Below are positions 8,074 through 17,112 of a stretch of 35,880 nucleotides of DNA, piece by piece. Positions within the stretch are counted from its first letter, which is position 1. Each line of letters starts with the position of its first letter. Source of the stretch: a virus; the IMG/VR virus record IMGVR_UViG_3300027793_003021, positions 1-35,880 of that record. One strand, 5' to 3'. The notes beneath the pieces were generated by a model. It searched no databases, was not told the DNA's origin, and was given only the letters and a program-made list of their open reading frames with translations. Both the position numbers and the translations under genes were made by a program.

Positions 8074-9831
8074 TTATCGACCCCCAAATAACCATCCATA
8101 TTTCCTGTAGTCCTCTTTGGATGCTTCGTTGATAAATCTTGGATTGTGATTTCCTGCTACGGGTATTGTAGGATTGAAAAAATCAGATCTCATTTTGTTC
8201 TCACTACGTTCTGTGTGCCACGAATCAATCATAACTTTAGTTTGTTGAACAACCTTCTGTAAGTTTTGGAATGCAGTATCTCCAACGTAAATTGCCATAG
8301 CAATTGACATAATTGTATCGTCATGGTGACCTTTTTGGTGATCTGGTCTACCATTCACATAAATGAATTTACCCATTTCATTCAAAAGTCTTTGAGATCT
8401 AACTTTGAAACCGTGTCTCAAAGATTCTTCCAAAGATGCAATAATTTGAACCCTTTTAGCATTGAAGTTAATCCCTGGTATTTTTTCGTCTCTTTTCGGA
8501 TCCCATTTATATTTGTTTCTTTCTGTCAGTCCTTCAACATATAAATTCTTATAACCTAACTCTTGCAATTTTCTCGCCGTTGCGACTCCCATACCTCCAG
8601 TCAGATCTGTGACAATCATTGCATTATACATCTTACCCCACTTGTAGGCAACTTCCGCTAAAACGTCTGGCGGTGTTTTAGCCACATATTCAAAAACTTG
8701 TTCTCTCTCATCAAAATCGATAATTTGGATACAAGAAAAATCCTCCGAATCACCCCTCGAAACGTCCACACCCATGATGTATCTATGACTCATAACAGGA
8801 TCTTTCCAAATCCACAAGTTACCTGCCATCATTTTTCCATCAGGATCTTTTATATCATTATCTTTTATTTTAGTAAGGAGAGTTGATTCGAATACATTAT
8901 CACCTGACCCCAAAAAGTTACACTCAAGTTCCTGAGCAACTTTTCTTTTGTCATACTTCAGTTTTTTTACCATACCTTCGAACCAAGATGAACATGGTTT
9001 GAATCCTTGTGAGATGTAATTTTTTACAACATCATAATCTCTTTCGTAGGCATTTTCTACCGTTAGGTCTATAACTTCAGTGTTCTTGTAATTTTCGCGG
9101 TTTAAAAGATAATCAGTCAGATCATCACATTTTACCATGTAAAGATCTTTGTTGTATCTCGGATCCTTGTACCAAAACATTTCAGAAACTTTGAACGTAT
9201 TCATGTTTCTCAATGCCTGTTCATAGATTTCATAGTAAATTGGATCGTAACCATTTGGGGTAGAAATTACAATCACTTTACCTCCCGTAGACAGGGAAGC
9301 CATACAGGCTGCCCAAAAGTCGTCATCTGCCTCAATATATGCTGCTTCATCGAATATTAGGATTGTAGGTGTATAACCACGTAAGGCATCTTTGGAAGTT
9401 GCAACCGCCTTAACTTCACAATTATTTGTGAGTTTGAAATGTCTTTGTGAATTTTTTTCTTGTGAAAAGCCAACCCCAACCCAAGCAGGCCATTGTTCTG
9501 TAAATCCTCTAACCTTATTAGCAAATTCTACAGCGGTATCCAATTTGTTTGCAATGATCAGTATTTTTTCTGGATTGTTCTTCTTTGCAAAAACTAACCT
9601 TTTCGAAGACCATGCAGCGGTTACTGTTGATACACCCGCCTGTCTATATTTCAGTGCAATGTTTTCGTTGTAATTATCATAATCCTCAACTAAGGTTACT
9701 TGGTCAGGGAATAGATCCAATGGTACATATCTTTTGACGGTATTGTCAAAAGTCTGCAAATAAGTTCTCATCGCGTACGGAGTGTTTTTCATACACTTCG
9801 TAACTTCGATAATTAATTGTTCTCTGGTCAC
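8074..9831 (-). CDS. Terminase large subunit, T4 gp17-like
   Basis: A 585-residue DNA-packaging motor with an N-terminal ATPase and a C-terminal RNase H-like nuclease. ATPase motifs: Walker A in LKYRQAGVST (about 60-69), Walker B ILIFDE (157-162) and the coupling motif ISTPNG (189-194). The Walker A is the deviant type, with Lys at the front (Lys61) and Val where T4 has Lys. Nuclease acidic residues lie in MGVDVSRGDSEDF, VTDLTGGMG and the C-terminal HHDD. The frame opens with GTG at 9831; the next in-frame ATG would remove 13 residues. It lies 6 nt after the 434-residue gene and upstream of portal. Confidence 0.95.
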   Translation of the reverse strand: MTREQLIIEVTKCMKNTPYAMRTYLQTFDNTVKRYVPLDLFPDQVTLVEDYDNYNENIALKYRQAGVSTVTAAWSSKRLVFAKKNNPEKILIIANKLDTAVEFANKVRGFTEQWPAWVGVGFSQEKNSQRHFKLTNNCEVKAVATSKDALRGYTPTILIFDEAAYIEADDDFWAACMASLSTGGKVIVISTPNGYDPIYYEIYEQALRNMNTFKVSEMFWYKDPRYNKDLYMVKCDDLTDYLLNRENYKNTEVIDLTVENAYERDYDVVKNYISQGFKPCSSWFEGMVKKLKYDKRKVAQELECNFLGSGDNVFESTLLTKIKDNDIKDPDGKMMAGNLWIWKDPVMSHRYIMGVDVSRGDSEDFSCIQIIDFDEREQVFEYVAKTPPDVLAEVAYKWGKMYNAMIVTDLTGGMGVATARKLQELGYKNLYVEGLTERNKYKWDPKRDEKIPGINFNAKRVQIIASLEESLRHGFKVRSQRLLNEMGKFIYVNGRPDHQKGHHDDTIMSIAMAIYVGDTAFQNLQKVVQQTKVMIDSWHTERSENKMRSDFFNPTIPVAGNHNPRFINEASKEDYRKYGWLFGGR

Positions 9832-9837
9832 AGAAAA

Positions 9838-11142
9838 TTATTTGGGTCTTGATATACCCAAACTTCCTAAGAAATCGTCGAGACCTTCATCGTCGTCTCC
9901 TTCATCTTCAGAATCGATGTCATTTTCTTCTTTGTAATTTTCGAATTCTGACTTCATGTTCTGAGCTTCTTTCATGATCTCCTCGAATCTCGCAGTAGCT
10001 TTCTTGTTTTTAGATTTATCATCTGAGATAGCGTCTCCTATGATTTCCAAGAATTCTTTTGCATCAATTTGGTATAACAAGATGTGGAACCAGTTTATTA
10101 ATCCTTTATTGGATTCATCAAACATTTCATCAGGAAGTGAAAAACGGATTTTTTCTACAATTTCTGGTCCGATTCTCAATTGCATTGGTTCGTTTGCCAA
10201 AGTATCAACTTGTTGTTGAACTTTTTGACGCATTCCGGGTTCCTTCGGTAAACCATGTCTTCCTTTGGACTCTTCAATACCTTTTATAATCTCATGGCAT
10301 AAAATTGGGAAGATAAGACCTTGAGCTTTGATTACAGTATCAATTTCAGACTCACCTTCTTCTCCACCCTCATCTCCCTCTTCTCCTTCGGGATCCAACT
10401 CAACTTTTCCAGCAACACCTTGACCTGTTGTACTCATCATTTCAATCATTTGTTCTTGAGTGAAGTACATGTAGTCATTAACTGCCATTATAGCCAAGTA
10501 CAATGGAAATAATTGTGGATCAATGCGGTCTAATGCTCTCTTTACAGAGGGTTTTTGAAATATGTAATGTCCCTTCTTAGCAGCACCTTGGATGATAGCG
10601 TTGATGATGTTTCTTTTGTGTTTTTCTAACTCGAGCTGTTCAGCGTCTGTTAGATCCTCAACATCAAATGATTGGAATTGCAATTTTTCTTCTTTTTCCT
10701 CCTCATCTTCTTCCTCCTCTTCATCTTCAGGTTCGTATCTGAAATTAGAGACATCAATTGGCATACCTAATTCTGCAATTATATTAACCCAACCATCAGG
10801 AACTTCTGTTTCTTCGAGTGAAGCTTTTTTAGCTAACTCAATCAATTCATCTTTGTGCGCACCCTCAATTCTCATTATTGTTGGTAGGCTATTCATCATT
10901 TGCATATAGAAAGCTTGTACCACTCTTGGACTGAGATCTCTCATTCCGGGTACAGACCTTAACTTGTCGGCAACTTTTTTGAATCTTGAGCTAACCAATC
11001 TTTCAACATCTTGGGGTCCTTTTCTCATAGCAGGATTCTGTCCATAAAGACCCTGTGGATCTGCTAACTTTCTCTCCAAATTAGGATCCATTCTTTCCGG
11101 TCTATTACCATAATCTAATTGTTCTTTCAGTTTCTTTGCCAT
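9838..11142 (-). CDS. Unknown acidic protein upstream of terminase
   Basis: A 434-residue protein with a basic N-terminus (MAKKLKEQLDYGNRPERMDP), a Glu/Asp run at about 150-162, a second acidic patch at about 255-275 and a very acidic tail ending FLGSLGISRPK. In between lie conserved-looking helical blocks such as FPLYLAIMAVNDYMYFTQEQM and KGLINWFHILLYQIDAKEF. I do not recognise it. It occupies the slot before gp17 where T4 has the small terminase gp16, but it is far longer and no helix-turn-helix is obvious, so I do not assign that role. Tight spacing on both sides (6 and 2 nt) indicates one transcript with terminase. Confidence 0.7.
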   Translation of the reverse strand: MAKKLKEQLDYGNRPERMDPNLERKLADPQGLYGQNPAMRKGPQDVERLVSSRFKKVADKLRSVPGMRDLSPRVVQAFYMQMMNSLPTIMRIEGAHKDELIELAKKASLEETEVPDGWVNIIAELGMPIDVSNFRYEPEDEEEEEDEEEKEEKLQFQSFDVEDLTDAEQLELEKHKRNIINAIIQGAAKKGHYIFQKPSVKRALDRIDPQLFPLYLAIMAVNDYMYFTQEQMIEMMSTTGQGVAGKVELDPEGEEGDEGGEEGESEIDTVIKAQGLIFPILCHEIIKGIEESKGRHGLPKEPGMRQKVQQQVDTLANEPMQLRIGPEIVEKIRFSLPDEMFDESNKGLINWFHILLYQIDAKEFLEIIGDAISDDKSKNKKATARFEEIMKEAQNMKSEFENYKEENDIDSEDEGDDDEGLDDFLGSLGISRPK

Positions 11143-11144
11143 GA

Positions 11145-11927
11145 TTACTTGTCTAATAAGTTGATAATTAAGTCTATAACCTCTTTCTTCGCCTTTTCGT
11201 GGCCAGCTTTAGGTGCGGGTTTTTCACCTGGATTTGGATTCCTTAAAGGATGGCCGGGCTTCTGAGGTTTAGTACCAGGTTTTCCTGGTTTTGTTGTTGG
11301 AGATGTTTTTGGTTTTGATGGGGCTACCGCTGGTCCGTCTTCAACTAAGTGTTTCATCAATTCTCCCTTAGTCATTTTTGGTGGGATATGTTTAGATACT
11401 AATTCCATAATCTTGTTTTCAATAAACAAAGATACAGGATTTTTTCCTTCCTTCACAGTTTTCTTTACGTCCTTAACACATCTTTCATATTTTTTCATTT
11501 GTCCTTTAGACCAATCACTTCTCTCTGTTGTACCAAACTCTTTACCAAGTTGTGCTGTACAAATAGCCCAAGGATTAGTTTCTCTTTCTGAAATCTCCTT
11601 CTCTTTATTGATTTGATCATTACCTACGTCGTCAGTCCCATCAGGTCCTTGTACTTGTACAGGATCTTGTGTCGTACCTCCTGCTGTCTTGTCAGTCATG
11701 CTAACTTCAGTATCAGGTTGTTCTTTGATTTCTTTTTCGTAAACCTCGAAAGGTTTCTTTTCAGTTTTAAGTTTGTTAATAGTGCTCGTATCTGCTTTAG
11801 AAACCATAGTGATTTCAGAGATCATTTTTGAATGTAAGGTGTTAATTTGTGACTCTGACATTTTTGCAACTGTGTCAGGTCTTAAACCTACTTCAACTAA
11901 ATCCAAGGCTTTTTTATTAATTTTCAT
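11145..11927 (-). CDS. Unknown protein with NPWAICTAQLG motif and Pro-rich tail
   Basis: A 260-residue protein. The N-terminal half is helical and charged. The middle carries NPWAICTAQLGKEFG followed by KGQMKKYERCVKDVKK, a pairing of a W-x-x-C turn and a second Cys in a basic helix that I have seen in phage and metagenome proteins without an assigned role. The section after that is Pro/Lys/Gly-rich (SKPKTSPTTKPGKPGTKPQK), then a short amphipathic C-terminal helix. It overlaps the upstream 129-residue gene by 11 nt and ends 2 nt before the 434-residue gene, so all three are translationally close. Confidence 0.65.
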   Translation of the reverse strand: MKINKKALDLVEVGLRPDTVAKMSESQINTLHSKMISEITMVSKADTSTINKLKTEKKPFEVYEKEIKEQPDTEVSMTDKTAGGTTQDPVQVQGPDGTDDVGNDQINKEKEISERETNPWAICTAQLGKEFGTTERSDWSKGQMKKYERCVKDVKKTVKEGKNPVSLFIENKIMELVSKHIPPKMTKGELMKHLVEDGPAVAPSKPKTSPTTKPGKPGTKPQKPGHPLRNPNPGEKPAPKAGHEKAKKEVIDLIINLLDK

Positions 11928-12306
11928 AAGATTCCTTTTTTTCTATTTTGAGAATTAAATCTTTAGAATATAGAATATCAGTTATTTCCTCCTCACTTTG
12001 GCCAAACCTGAACACCATTCTATCTTCTACCTCATCAGATTCCCAGGCTAATGCGATTACTCCGTCAACCGCATCTATCATACTAAAATAATCAGAGTTC
12101 TGAATCAAATCCAATTTTATATCGGTATTTTTCAGAACTCCTACTTTCTTTACATATTTCAAATCGGGTGGTTGAGGGTAACCATTTGATGGTTTACTGT
12201 CCCAATTTTCACCCCAAACATCTTTCTCATCCGAAAAAATAAACTCATACAAATTATCACCTCTAAAATTTGGACCAAGTCCATTTACATAGATTAGATA
12301 ACTCAT
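11917..12306 (-). CDS. Conserved-looking phage protein, unknown function
   Basis: A 129-residue protein starting MSYLIYVNGLGPNFRGDNLYEFIFSD. It has alternating beta-type stretches, several Trp residues and an acidic C-terminal half. There is no signal peptide or membrane helix. It overlaps its neighbours at both ends (4 nt with the upstream 452-residue gene, 11 nt with the downstream gene), which implies coupled expression. I cannot name a family. A small structural or assembly role is suggested only by position among packaging genes. Confidence 0.65.
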   Translation of the reverse strand: MSYLIYVNGLGPNFRGDNLYEFIFSDEKDVWGENWDSKPSNGYPQPPDLKYVKKVGVLKNTDIKLDLIQNSDYFSMIDAVDGVIALAWESDEVEDRMVFRFGQSEEEITDILYSKDLILKIEKKESYEN

Positions 12307-13661
12307 AGAATCAATCCTTCAGGTGAAATTTTAGTTTGTTTATTATTTTTTTCGAACACTAAGTTTTTCTTGTTTGTTTTTCCAATCAAAGAAAAACCAA
12401 AGTTTTCTTCTAAAAATTTTTCAGCAGCTAATTCTTGTTCAATTGACTCAGATAGTTTTTTTACTGAATTCATTTCTTTTTCAATAACTTTCTTCAATTG
12501 AATATTTTTCACAGTTCTTTTTTCTTGGATCATTCTCTTTTCAGAATCCTTAACCTCAAAGTATTTCGATAATACTTTATCAACTTTAGATTCTGAGAAT
12601 AAATGATCTAACAAACTTTTCTCAACTGCAGATTCTTCTTCAATTTCTTCTTCATTTGAAAACATGTCTGAAACTTTATCAGCAGCTTTGTTAGCCGCAT
12701 ATGACATTGCCATTCTTTCAATTGCCGGTGCGATAGCCGCTTGCCACTGTTCCTCTGCCTCGATTTTTCCAAATCCTTCAGGTTGTGCCCCCACATCTAC
12801 CATATCAGCGTCGTTTTCAACATCCATAAAGTTTTGTATATCTTCAACCTCAGTGTCATCTGTAATATCGGTACCATCTTTGTCATCACCACCGTCTACA
12901 ACCGCATCTGCTTCATCAGATTCAAATTTGTTCATAATTTCATCCTTGTCCTCTGTCGAAAGATTTGTCAAATCAACTGAAGAAAGAACCATATTTATAA
13001 CGTATTTGATATCCTCAGAAGACATTTCATTCTCTGAACCAAATTGTCTGATCTTTTGAGTTAACTTACCTGTCAACTTCTGAATAACTTTAAATGACAC
13101 AGGTTCGTTGTCTGTTGGTTCAGAATCCATTTCCATCCCCATTTCAGTATCTACTGATACATCATCAACAGGAACCTCAGCATCAGGTGCTGGCATTTCC
13201 TCTGTTGAAGGTAATTCAGGTTCCGGTAGAGTCGGTGCAACTGGTTCTTCAGGTGCCACAGGAGATTGTTCAGCAGCCGCTTGAGGAGCCTTAAGAACAA
13301 ATTTTTTCTGCTCTCCGAATAAAGAAACACCCTCTTCGTTACCAACTAAAGAATTGTTTTCTTTGATCATTAAATTCAGTTTCTTTAATGCTTGAGAATA
13401 GCTTGAAAAATATTTTCTATTTTTCATTGGCTCAATATAATCTGATTGGCCTTCCTCCAACATTTGTTTAATGATATATCCTTGTTTTTCTTTAACAATA
13501 CCGAAACTGTTGCCGTCGGCGAAAGTAATGTTGTATTCTGAAGAAGTGTTTTCATTAACAGGGTTCGAAGATGCATCTTTGTATTTTGCAATCTCCATGA
13601 TTCTTTTGATTTTGTCTAAACCCTCTAATCTTTCACTTCCTAATGGTCTGATGTCTGCCAT
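12303..13661 (-). CDS. Unknown acidic, Pro-rich and coiled-coil virion-module protein
   Basis: A 452-residue protein. The N-terminal 90 residues form a compact lysine-rich domain with EYNITFADGNSFGIVKE. Residues about 125-190 are Pro/Glu/Ala-rich. Residues about 190-275 are helical and acidic with MVLSSVDLTNLSTEDKDEI. The C-terminal third is a coiled coil with KVDKVLSKYFEVKDSEKR and ends in a small basic domain (FGFSLIGKTNKKN). No enzyme motif is visible. It heads the tight cluster leading to terminase. Its 5' end follows the Thr/Pro-repeat gene by 21 nt, with no TATTTATA box. Confidence 0.65.
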   Translation of the reverse strand: MADIRPLGSERLEGLDKIKRIMEIAKYKDASSNPVNENTSSEYNITFADGNSFGIVKEKQGYIIKQMLEEGQSDYIEPMKNRKYFSSYSQALKKLNLMIKENNSLVGNEEGVSLFGEQKKFVLKAPQAAAEQSPVAPEEPVAPTLPEPELPSTEEMPAPDAEVPVDDVSVDTEMGMEMDSEPTDNEPVSFKVIQKLTGKLTQKIRQFGSENEMSSEDIKYVINMVLSSVDLTNLSTEDKDEIMNKFESDEADAVVDGGDDKDGTDITDDTEVEDIQNFMDVENDADMVDVGAQPEGFGKIEAEEQWQAAIAPAIERMAMSYAANKAADKVSDMFSNEEEIEEESAVEKSLLDHLFSESKVDKVLSKYFEVKDSEKRMIQEKRTVKNIQLKKVIEKEMNSVKKLSESIEQELAAEKFLEENFGFSLIGKTNKKNLVFEKNNKQTKISPEGLIL

Positions 13662-13682
13662 GATATTTTTTTTAGTTTTTTT

Positions 13683-14507
13683 TTAGTTATTTAATCCATC
13701 GAATCCACCGATCTTTATTGCACTCATGTCATAAACTGTGCCTCTTTCACTTCCAATCATTGCTTGGTTAGCTGGACGTGGTAATTGTCCTACACTTGGG
13801 TCATAAGTACCCCCACTGTAAGATCCGAACATTTCATTTGTGAATTCATAGTACGTATTAGCACTGAATACTCCGAATGGTGTAGGTGTTGGTGTTGTTG
13901 TCGGTGTTACAGTTGGTGTGACACTCGAAGTTGGTGTAGGTGTAACTGCTGCAGTTCCCGTAGGTGTTGGTGTTACACTTGCTGTACCTGACTGCGTAGG
14001 AGTAGGCGTTTTAGTTGTGGTTACTGAAGGAGTTGGAGTTGCACCTGCGGTTGTGCTCGGTGTTGGTGAGTTTGTTGGAGTAACTGTTGGAGTAGATGTA
14101 ACCGCTGCAGTCACGCTTGGAGTAGGTGTAGCCGTTTTTGTTGGTGTAACCGTTGGTGATGCTGTTATACTTGGAGTAGGGGTTGCGGTAGCCGTTTTTG
14201 TTGGTGTAACCGTTGGTGTTTTAGTAACTGATGGTGTTGGTGTTGCAGTAGTACTTGGAGTTGGAGTTGGTGTTACAACTGCCTCACAAGTTGCACAATC
14301 TCCGTAATCAACGGACATGTACGTAACAACGTCTACACCTGTAGTTGGCTCTGCATTATCGATAATGTCATAACAACCCTCGGCAGTTGCACCTGAGAAT
14401 CTAAGGAAATAATTACCGTTGACCGCAGGTAAATTACTGCTGTCAAAATCAACAAGTATTGCTGGACCCCCTGCACATGAACCAATGAGATATGTTACTA
14501 AAGCCAT
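13683..14507 (-). CDS. Thr/Pro-repeat surface or structural protein
   Basis: A 274-residue protein in three parts. Residues 1-75 form a small Cys-containing domain (CAGGPA, GCYDII, CATCEA). Residues about 78-212 are a low-complexity stalk of repeated T-P-T, T-V-T-P-T and T-P-S-V-T units. The last 60 residues hold [23 protein letters not shown]. Thr/Pro stalks of this kind suit an extended, possibly glycosylated fibre or decoration protein exposed on the virion. The repeats are also visible in the DNA and could vary in number. A TATTTATA box lies 13 nt upstream. The exact virion location is unknown. Confidence 0.7.
   Translation of the reverse strand: MALVTYLIGSCAGGPAILVDFDSSNLPAVNGNYFLRFSGATAEGCYDIIDNAEPTTGVDVVTYMSVDYGDCATCEAVVTPTPTPSTTATPTPSVTKTPTVTPTKTATATPTPSITASPTVTPTKTATPTPSVTAAVTSTPTVTPTNSPTPSTTAGATPTPSVTTTKTPTPTQSGTASVTPTPTGTAAVTPTPTSSVTPTVTPTTTPTPTPFGVFSANTYYEFTNEMFGSYSGGTYDPSVGQLPRPANQAMIGSERGTVYDMSAIKIGGFDGLNN
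13873..14277. repeat. In-gene Thr/Pro codon repeat tract
   Basis: About 400 bp of degenerate short repeats rich in GGTGTT, GGTGTAAC and GTTGGAGT units on the plus strand, encoding the Thr/Pro stalk on the minus strand. Longer near-identical copies, for example the two GCCGTTTTTGTTGGTGTAAC blocks at about 14132-14151 and 14192-14211, point to expansion by slippage or recombination. Confidence 0.8.
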
Positions 14508-14520
14508 TTAATTTTTTCTT

Positions 14521-14528
14521 TATAAATA
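14521..14528 (-). promoter_or_regulatory. TATTTATA box upstream of Thr/Pro-repeat gene
   Basis: TATTTATA in gene orientation, 13 nt before the ATG at 14507, in the 45-nt gap after the fusion lysin gene. Confidence 0.45.
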
Positions 14529-14552
14529 TACGTTCCTTAAGAATAATTTAAT

Positions 14553-16559
14553 TTATGCGAGGTCTTTGATACTCGGAGACGCTCCCTTTTCGTAACTATT
14601 AACCACTTTAGCAACCAAATCTCCAGTTCCCCAAGTTTTAAGTGATGAACATTTTGATATTTGGGATGCCCCAATGTCGTTTTTGAGACCATCTACAATA
14701 CAACTGTACCTTCCATTTCTCAATGTTTTAAGAGTCGCAATCATACCATCCTCCAATGATTTGTAATGTTGTACTCCGACCTTATTCATATTTGTTGAAC
14801 CAGGTAGTTTCCATGTTGTATTGAATGGGTTATATCTTCCTCCCTTACCCTCGGCTTGTCTCCACGCATATAAAAATTTAAGGTTTTCTGATGTGACAGG
14901 AGCACCTAACTCCTTTAATATCCTTTCGTAGAAGTTCTTGTCAGTTATGTTTGAAGTATCAACCTCTTTTTGTTTTTTGATTTTACTCAAATCATCATCT
15001 GAGAATTTTCTAATAACCAACATCGCGGTTAAGTATCTAAGATCAAAACCATCCATTTTTCCATCAGTTGTGATCTGCATAGATTTTTGGAATTCTTTGG
15101 CTGCGTTTTCTGTCTCAGGACCATACTTACCGTCAACACCCCATTTTGGTAATGAGAATCCTAAGAACTGTAAAGCGGTTTGAATGAACTCAACGTCCTT
15201 GTCATAGGTAATTTTACCTGGCTCGTATTTGTAGGTTTTATTTCCTTCAGCCACTCTGATGATGTCTTGTAAAAATCTTGAATCTCCAACAAGATCGGAT
15301 ATCTCACCGTCTTCACTAAATTTCTTGGCGTACTTTCCTAATTTTTGTCCTTTAGCACATTTCAAAGATCCATCATCATTCAAAAACTCTCTTATGTTAT
15401 GACCTGACTCAATACCAATGTGAACGTGATCATAGGAACTATTAGGGAAATCCATGACATACCCCAAGAGTTGACCACACTGAACTTTATCTCCTTTTCT
15501 AACTTGTGCACCTTGTAAGTGTGTATAATAGATGTCAGGTAAACCACCTTCACTATCAACAGTGAAACTTTGACCATATAATTTTTTACCACCCCTCTTT
15601 ATAACATCTGCACCATAATCAGAGAAGGTTTGTACTGTACCACCGGCTAAAGCAAAAACAGGATCTCCAACAGATGCTTTGATATCCCAAGCATTACTTG
15701 AGTGCCAGCCACTTTGTCCTGCATGTGCACCATCCCTTGGTATTGTAATGTTAGCACCGCCTGTCAAATGAGAACTCATTGGTGCTTCTTGAAGGAACTT
15801 GATAATACTTTCTTTGATTGATTGTTCCATAGAAAGTTCTTGATCGATGTAGTTGTTGTACGTGTTGAATAATTTTTCAATCATACCGTTTCTTCTCAAG
15901 AATTTGAATGTCAAATTCTCATATGAAAGTTCTCCCTCTTTTTCAAGTCCAGATTTTCTATACTCTTTCAACTTGTCTTTCAAGTCCTCTATTTTTTTCT
16001 TTCCTTTCTCAAGATCACCTTTGTCCAAAGACTCCAAAGCATTTTCTATCTTTTCGTTCCAGTTTTTTACTTTATCCTCGATAACAGACTTATCAATTTC
16101 GTTCTTCATTTTTTGTGGTTTATTAATCCACTCATCCTCCATCAATGAATAAACTCCTGAACTTTCATGTTTTTCATCTTCACCTTGAGCATATAATTCT
16201 ACATCATATCCGAATATTTTGATATCATGTTTTTCGTTGAAAAGTTGTTTTTTAAGATTGAATAATTCTTTGTAGGTATCTTCCTGTTTTCCAAACTTCT
16301 TTAGATCTACAATTACGTGAAGATCAAAGTCTGAATATTCGGACCAATTGAAGTTTGAAAGTGACCCTGTTAGGGTGATATCTTCAACAAACGCATCCTC
16401 ACCCAAGTAGTCAATAAACTCGTTTGCAATTTTCATCAAGGCTTTACGAACCTTGGGCTTCATTTTTGATTTTTCAGGATCTTCAGGATTATCCCAAATT
16501 TTCGGATTTAAAGTATCCCTCAGGGTGAAACTATCTAATATTTTTTGGAAATTACTCAT
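14553..16559 (-). CDS. Nucleotidyltransferase / M23 peptidase / PG-binding / lysozyme-like fusion
   Basis: A 668-residue protein with four parts. Residues about 45-125: a polymerase-beta-type nucleotidyltransferase core with TGS (64-66) and SDFDLHVIVD (Asp77, Asp79). Residues about 150-255: a coiled coil ending KFLQEAP. Residues about 275-395: an M23 metalloendopeptidase with His286/Asp292, YTHL and DHVHIG (His378, His380), expected to cut peptide crosslinks. Residues about 450-515: a peptidoglycan-binding domain with WGVDGKYGPETENAAKEFQ. Residues 540-668: a muramidase/glucosaminidase-like domain (FLYAWRQAEG, NPFNTT, KLPGSTN, VGVQHY). The last three parts make a virion or tail lysin; the first is unexpected. 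LQE/A at 256-259 is a possible prohead-protease site separating the parts. The ATG lies 4 nt after a TATTTATA box. Confidence 0.87.
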   Translation of the reverse strand: MSNFQKILDSFTLRDTLNPKIWDNPEDPEKSKMKPKVRKALMKIANEFIDYLGEDAFVEDITLTGSLSNFNWSEYSDFDLHVIVDLKKFGKQEDTYKELFNLKKQLFNEKHDIKIFGYDVELYAQGEDEKHESSGVYSLMEDEWINKPQKMKNEIDKSVIEDKVKNWNEKIENALESLDKGDLEKGKKKIEDLKDKLKEYRKSGLEKEGELSYENLTFKFLRRNGMIEKLFNTYNNYIDQELSMEQSIKESIIKFLQEAPMSSHLTGGANITIPRDGAHAGQSGWHSSNAWDIKASVGDPVFALAGGTVQTFSDYGADVIKRGGKKLYGQSFTVDSEGGLPDIYYTHLQGAQVRKGDKVQCGQLLGYVMDFPNSSYDHVHIGIESGHNIREFLNDDGSLKCAKGQKLGKYAKKFSEDGEISDLVGDSRFLQDIIRVAEGNKTYKYEPGKITYDKDVEFIQTALQFLGFSLPKWGVDGKYGPETENAAKEFQKSMQITTDGKMDGFDLRYLTAMLVIRKFSDDDLSKIKKQKEVDTSNITDKNFYERILKELGAPVTSENLKFLYAWRQAEGKGGRYNPFNTTWKLPGSTNMNKVGVQHYKSLEDGMIATLKTLRNGRYSCIVDGLKNDIGASQISKCSSLKTWGTGDLVAKVVNSYEKGASPSIKDLA

Positions 16560-16563
16560 CTGA

Positions 16564-16571
16564 TATAAATA
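16564..16571 (-). promoter_or_regulatory. TATTTATA box upstream of fusion lysin gene
   Basis: TATTTATA in gene orientation only 4 nt before the ATG at 16559. If it is a -10 element, the transcript would be leaderless or nearly so. Confidence 0.45.
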
Positions 16572-16580
16572 CTCAGTGAG

Positions 16581-16823
16581 TTAGAGTTTTTTGTATGTGA
16601 ACTTCTTAGAAATCTCGCTCATGAAAAATTTCCCTTGTGACTCAGCCATTCTGAATTTGGTGTACGTGGCGTGAGGTACATCTTTATATTCGTAAACTAA
16701 TCCATTATTGAATTCACAAACAAGTGATTTTAGTTCCGTGTCGTATGTTGTCTTTTTAATATTTGAGGACTCAATCTCGTTGATAATTTTGGATCCCTCA
16801 ATCGTCTCTTTCTTTACTGCCAT
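16581..16823 (-). CDS. KTSC domain protein
   Basis: An 80-residue protein whose middle matches the KTSC family: SSNIKKTTYDTELKSLVCEF, NNGLVYEYKDVP and a C-terminal ESQGKFFMSEISKKFTYKKL. KTSC domains are small and occur widely in phages and bacteria, sometimes fused to lysyl-tRNA synthetase or nucleic-acid enzymes. Their role is not firmly known; RNA or DNA binding has been suggested. The start overlaps the end of the upstream 104-residue gene by 26 nt. The family call is confident; function is open. Confidence 0.82.
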   Translation of the reverse strand: MAVKKETIEGSKIINEIESSNIKKTTYDTELKSLVCEFNNGLVYEYKDVPHATYTKFRMAESQGKFFMSEISKKFTYKKL

Positions 16824-17112
16824 CTTTTAAAGGTGTTAATAAATCAATTTTATTCATTTTTGACTGTAAATAAAGCATGAGATCCTCATCTTGAATATCG
16901 AAACCGAAACCTTTCAGTTGTTTTTTGAGATCACGCATAAGCATCGCTATTTCAGCTCTGATTTCAAACATTCTTTCGGGACCAGAACTAATTCTTTCCA
17001 ATTGTTTCTCAGTGTATCCCAACTCTTGGAACATAAGTCTCAACTCAAGATATTTTTGTAGTATCTCTTGAGCGGCTAAAGTATCTTCAACAAATTTTTT
17101 CCAATTGTCCAT
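16798..17112 (-). CDS. Small helical protein, unknown function
   Basis: A 104-residue, all-helical protein starting MDNWKKFVEDTLAAQEILQKY, with heptad-like Leu spacing to about residue 70 and a charged tail ending KDGSKERDD. There is no membrane segment and no known motif. It overlaps the KTSC gene, so the two are likely cotranscribed. Its ATG lies 3 nt after a TATTTATA box, just downstream of a hairpin that ends the Hsp20 transcript. I do not recognise the family. Confidence 0.6.
   Translation of the reverse strand: MDNWKKFVEDTLAAQEILQKYLELRLMFQELGYTEKQLERISSGPERMFEIRAEIAMLMRDLKKQLKGFGFDIQDEDLMLYLQSKMNKIDLLTPLKDGSKERDD

Noticed and set aside
8074-9831. Broken terminase because the classical Walker A lysine is absent
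   Set aside because: Deviant Walker A motifs with Lys at the front are common in terminases, and all other motifs are intact.
9838-11142. Small terminase subunit (gp16) by position
   Set aside because: It lies before the large subunit, but 434 residues, acidic runs and no visible DNA-binding domain do not fit the family.
12608-13059. Overlapping ORFs opposite the 452-residue gene
   Set aside because: They are reading-frame shadows of an acidic, Ser/Asp-rich gene with low-complexity translations and no start signals.
13873-14277. CRISPR-like repeat array
   Set aside because: The repeats are degenerate, in frame and encode a Thr/Pro stalk; there are no unique spacers of constant length.
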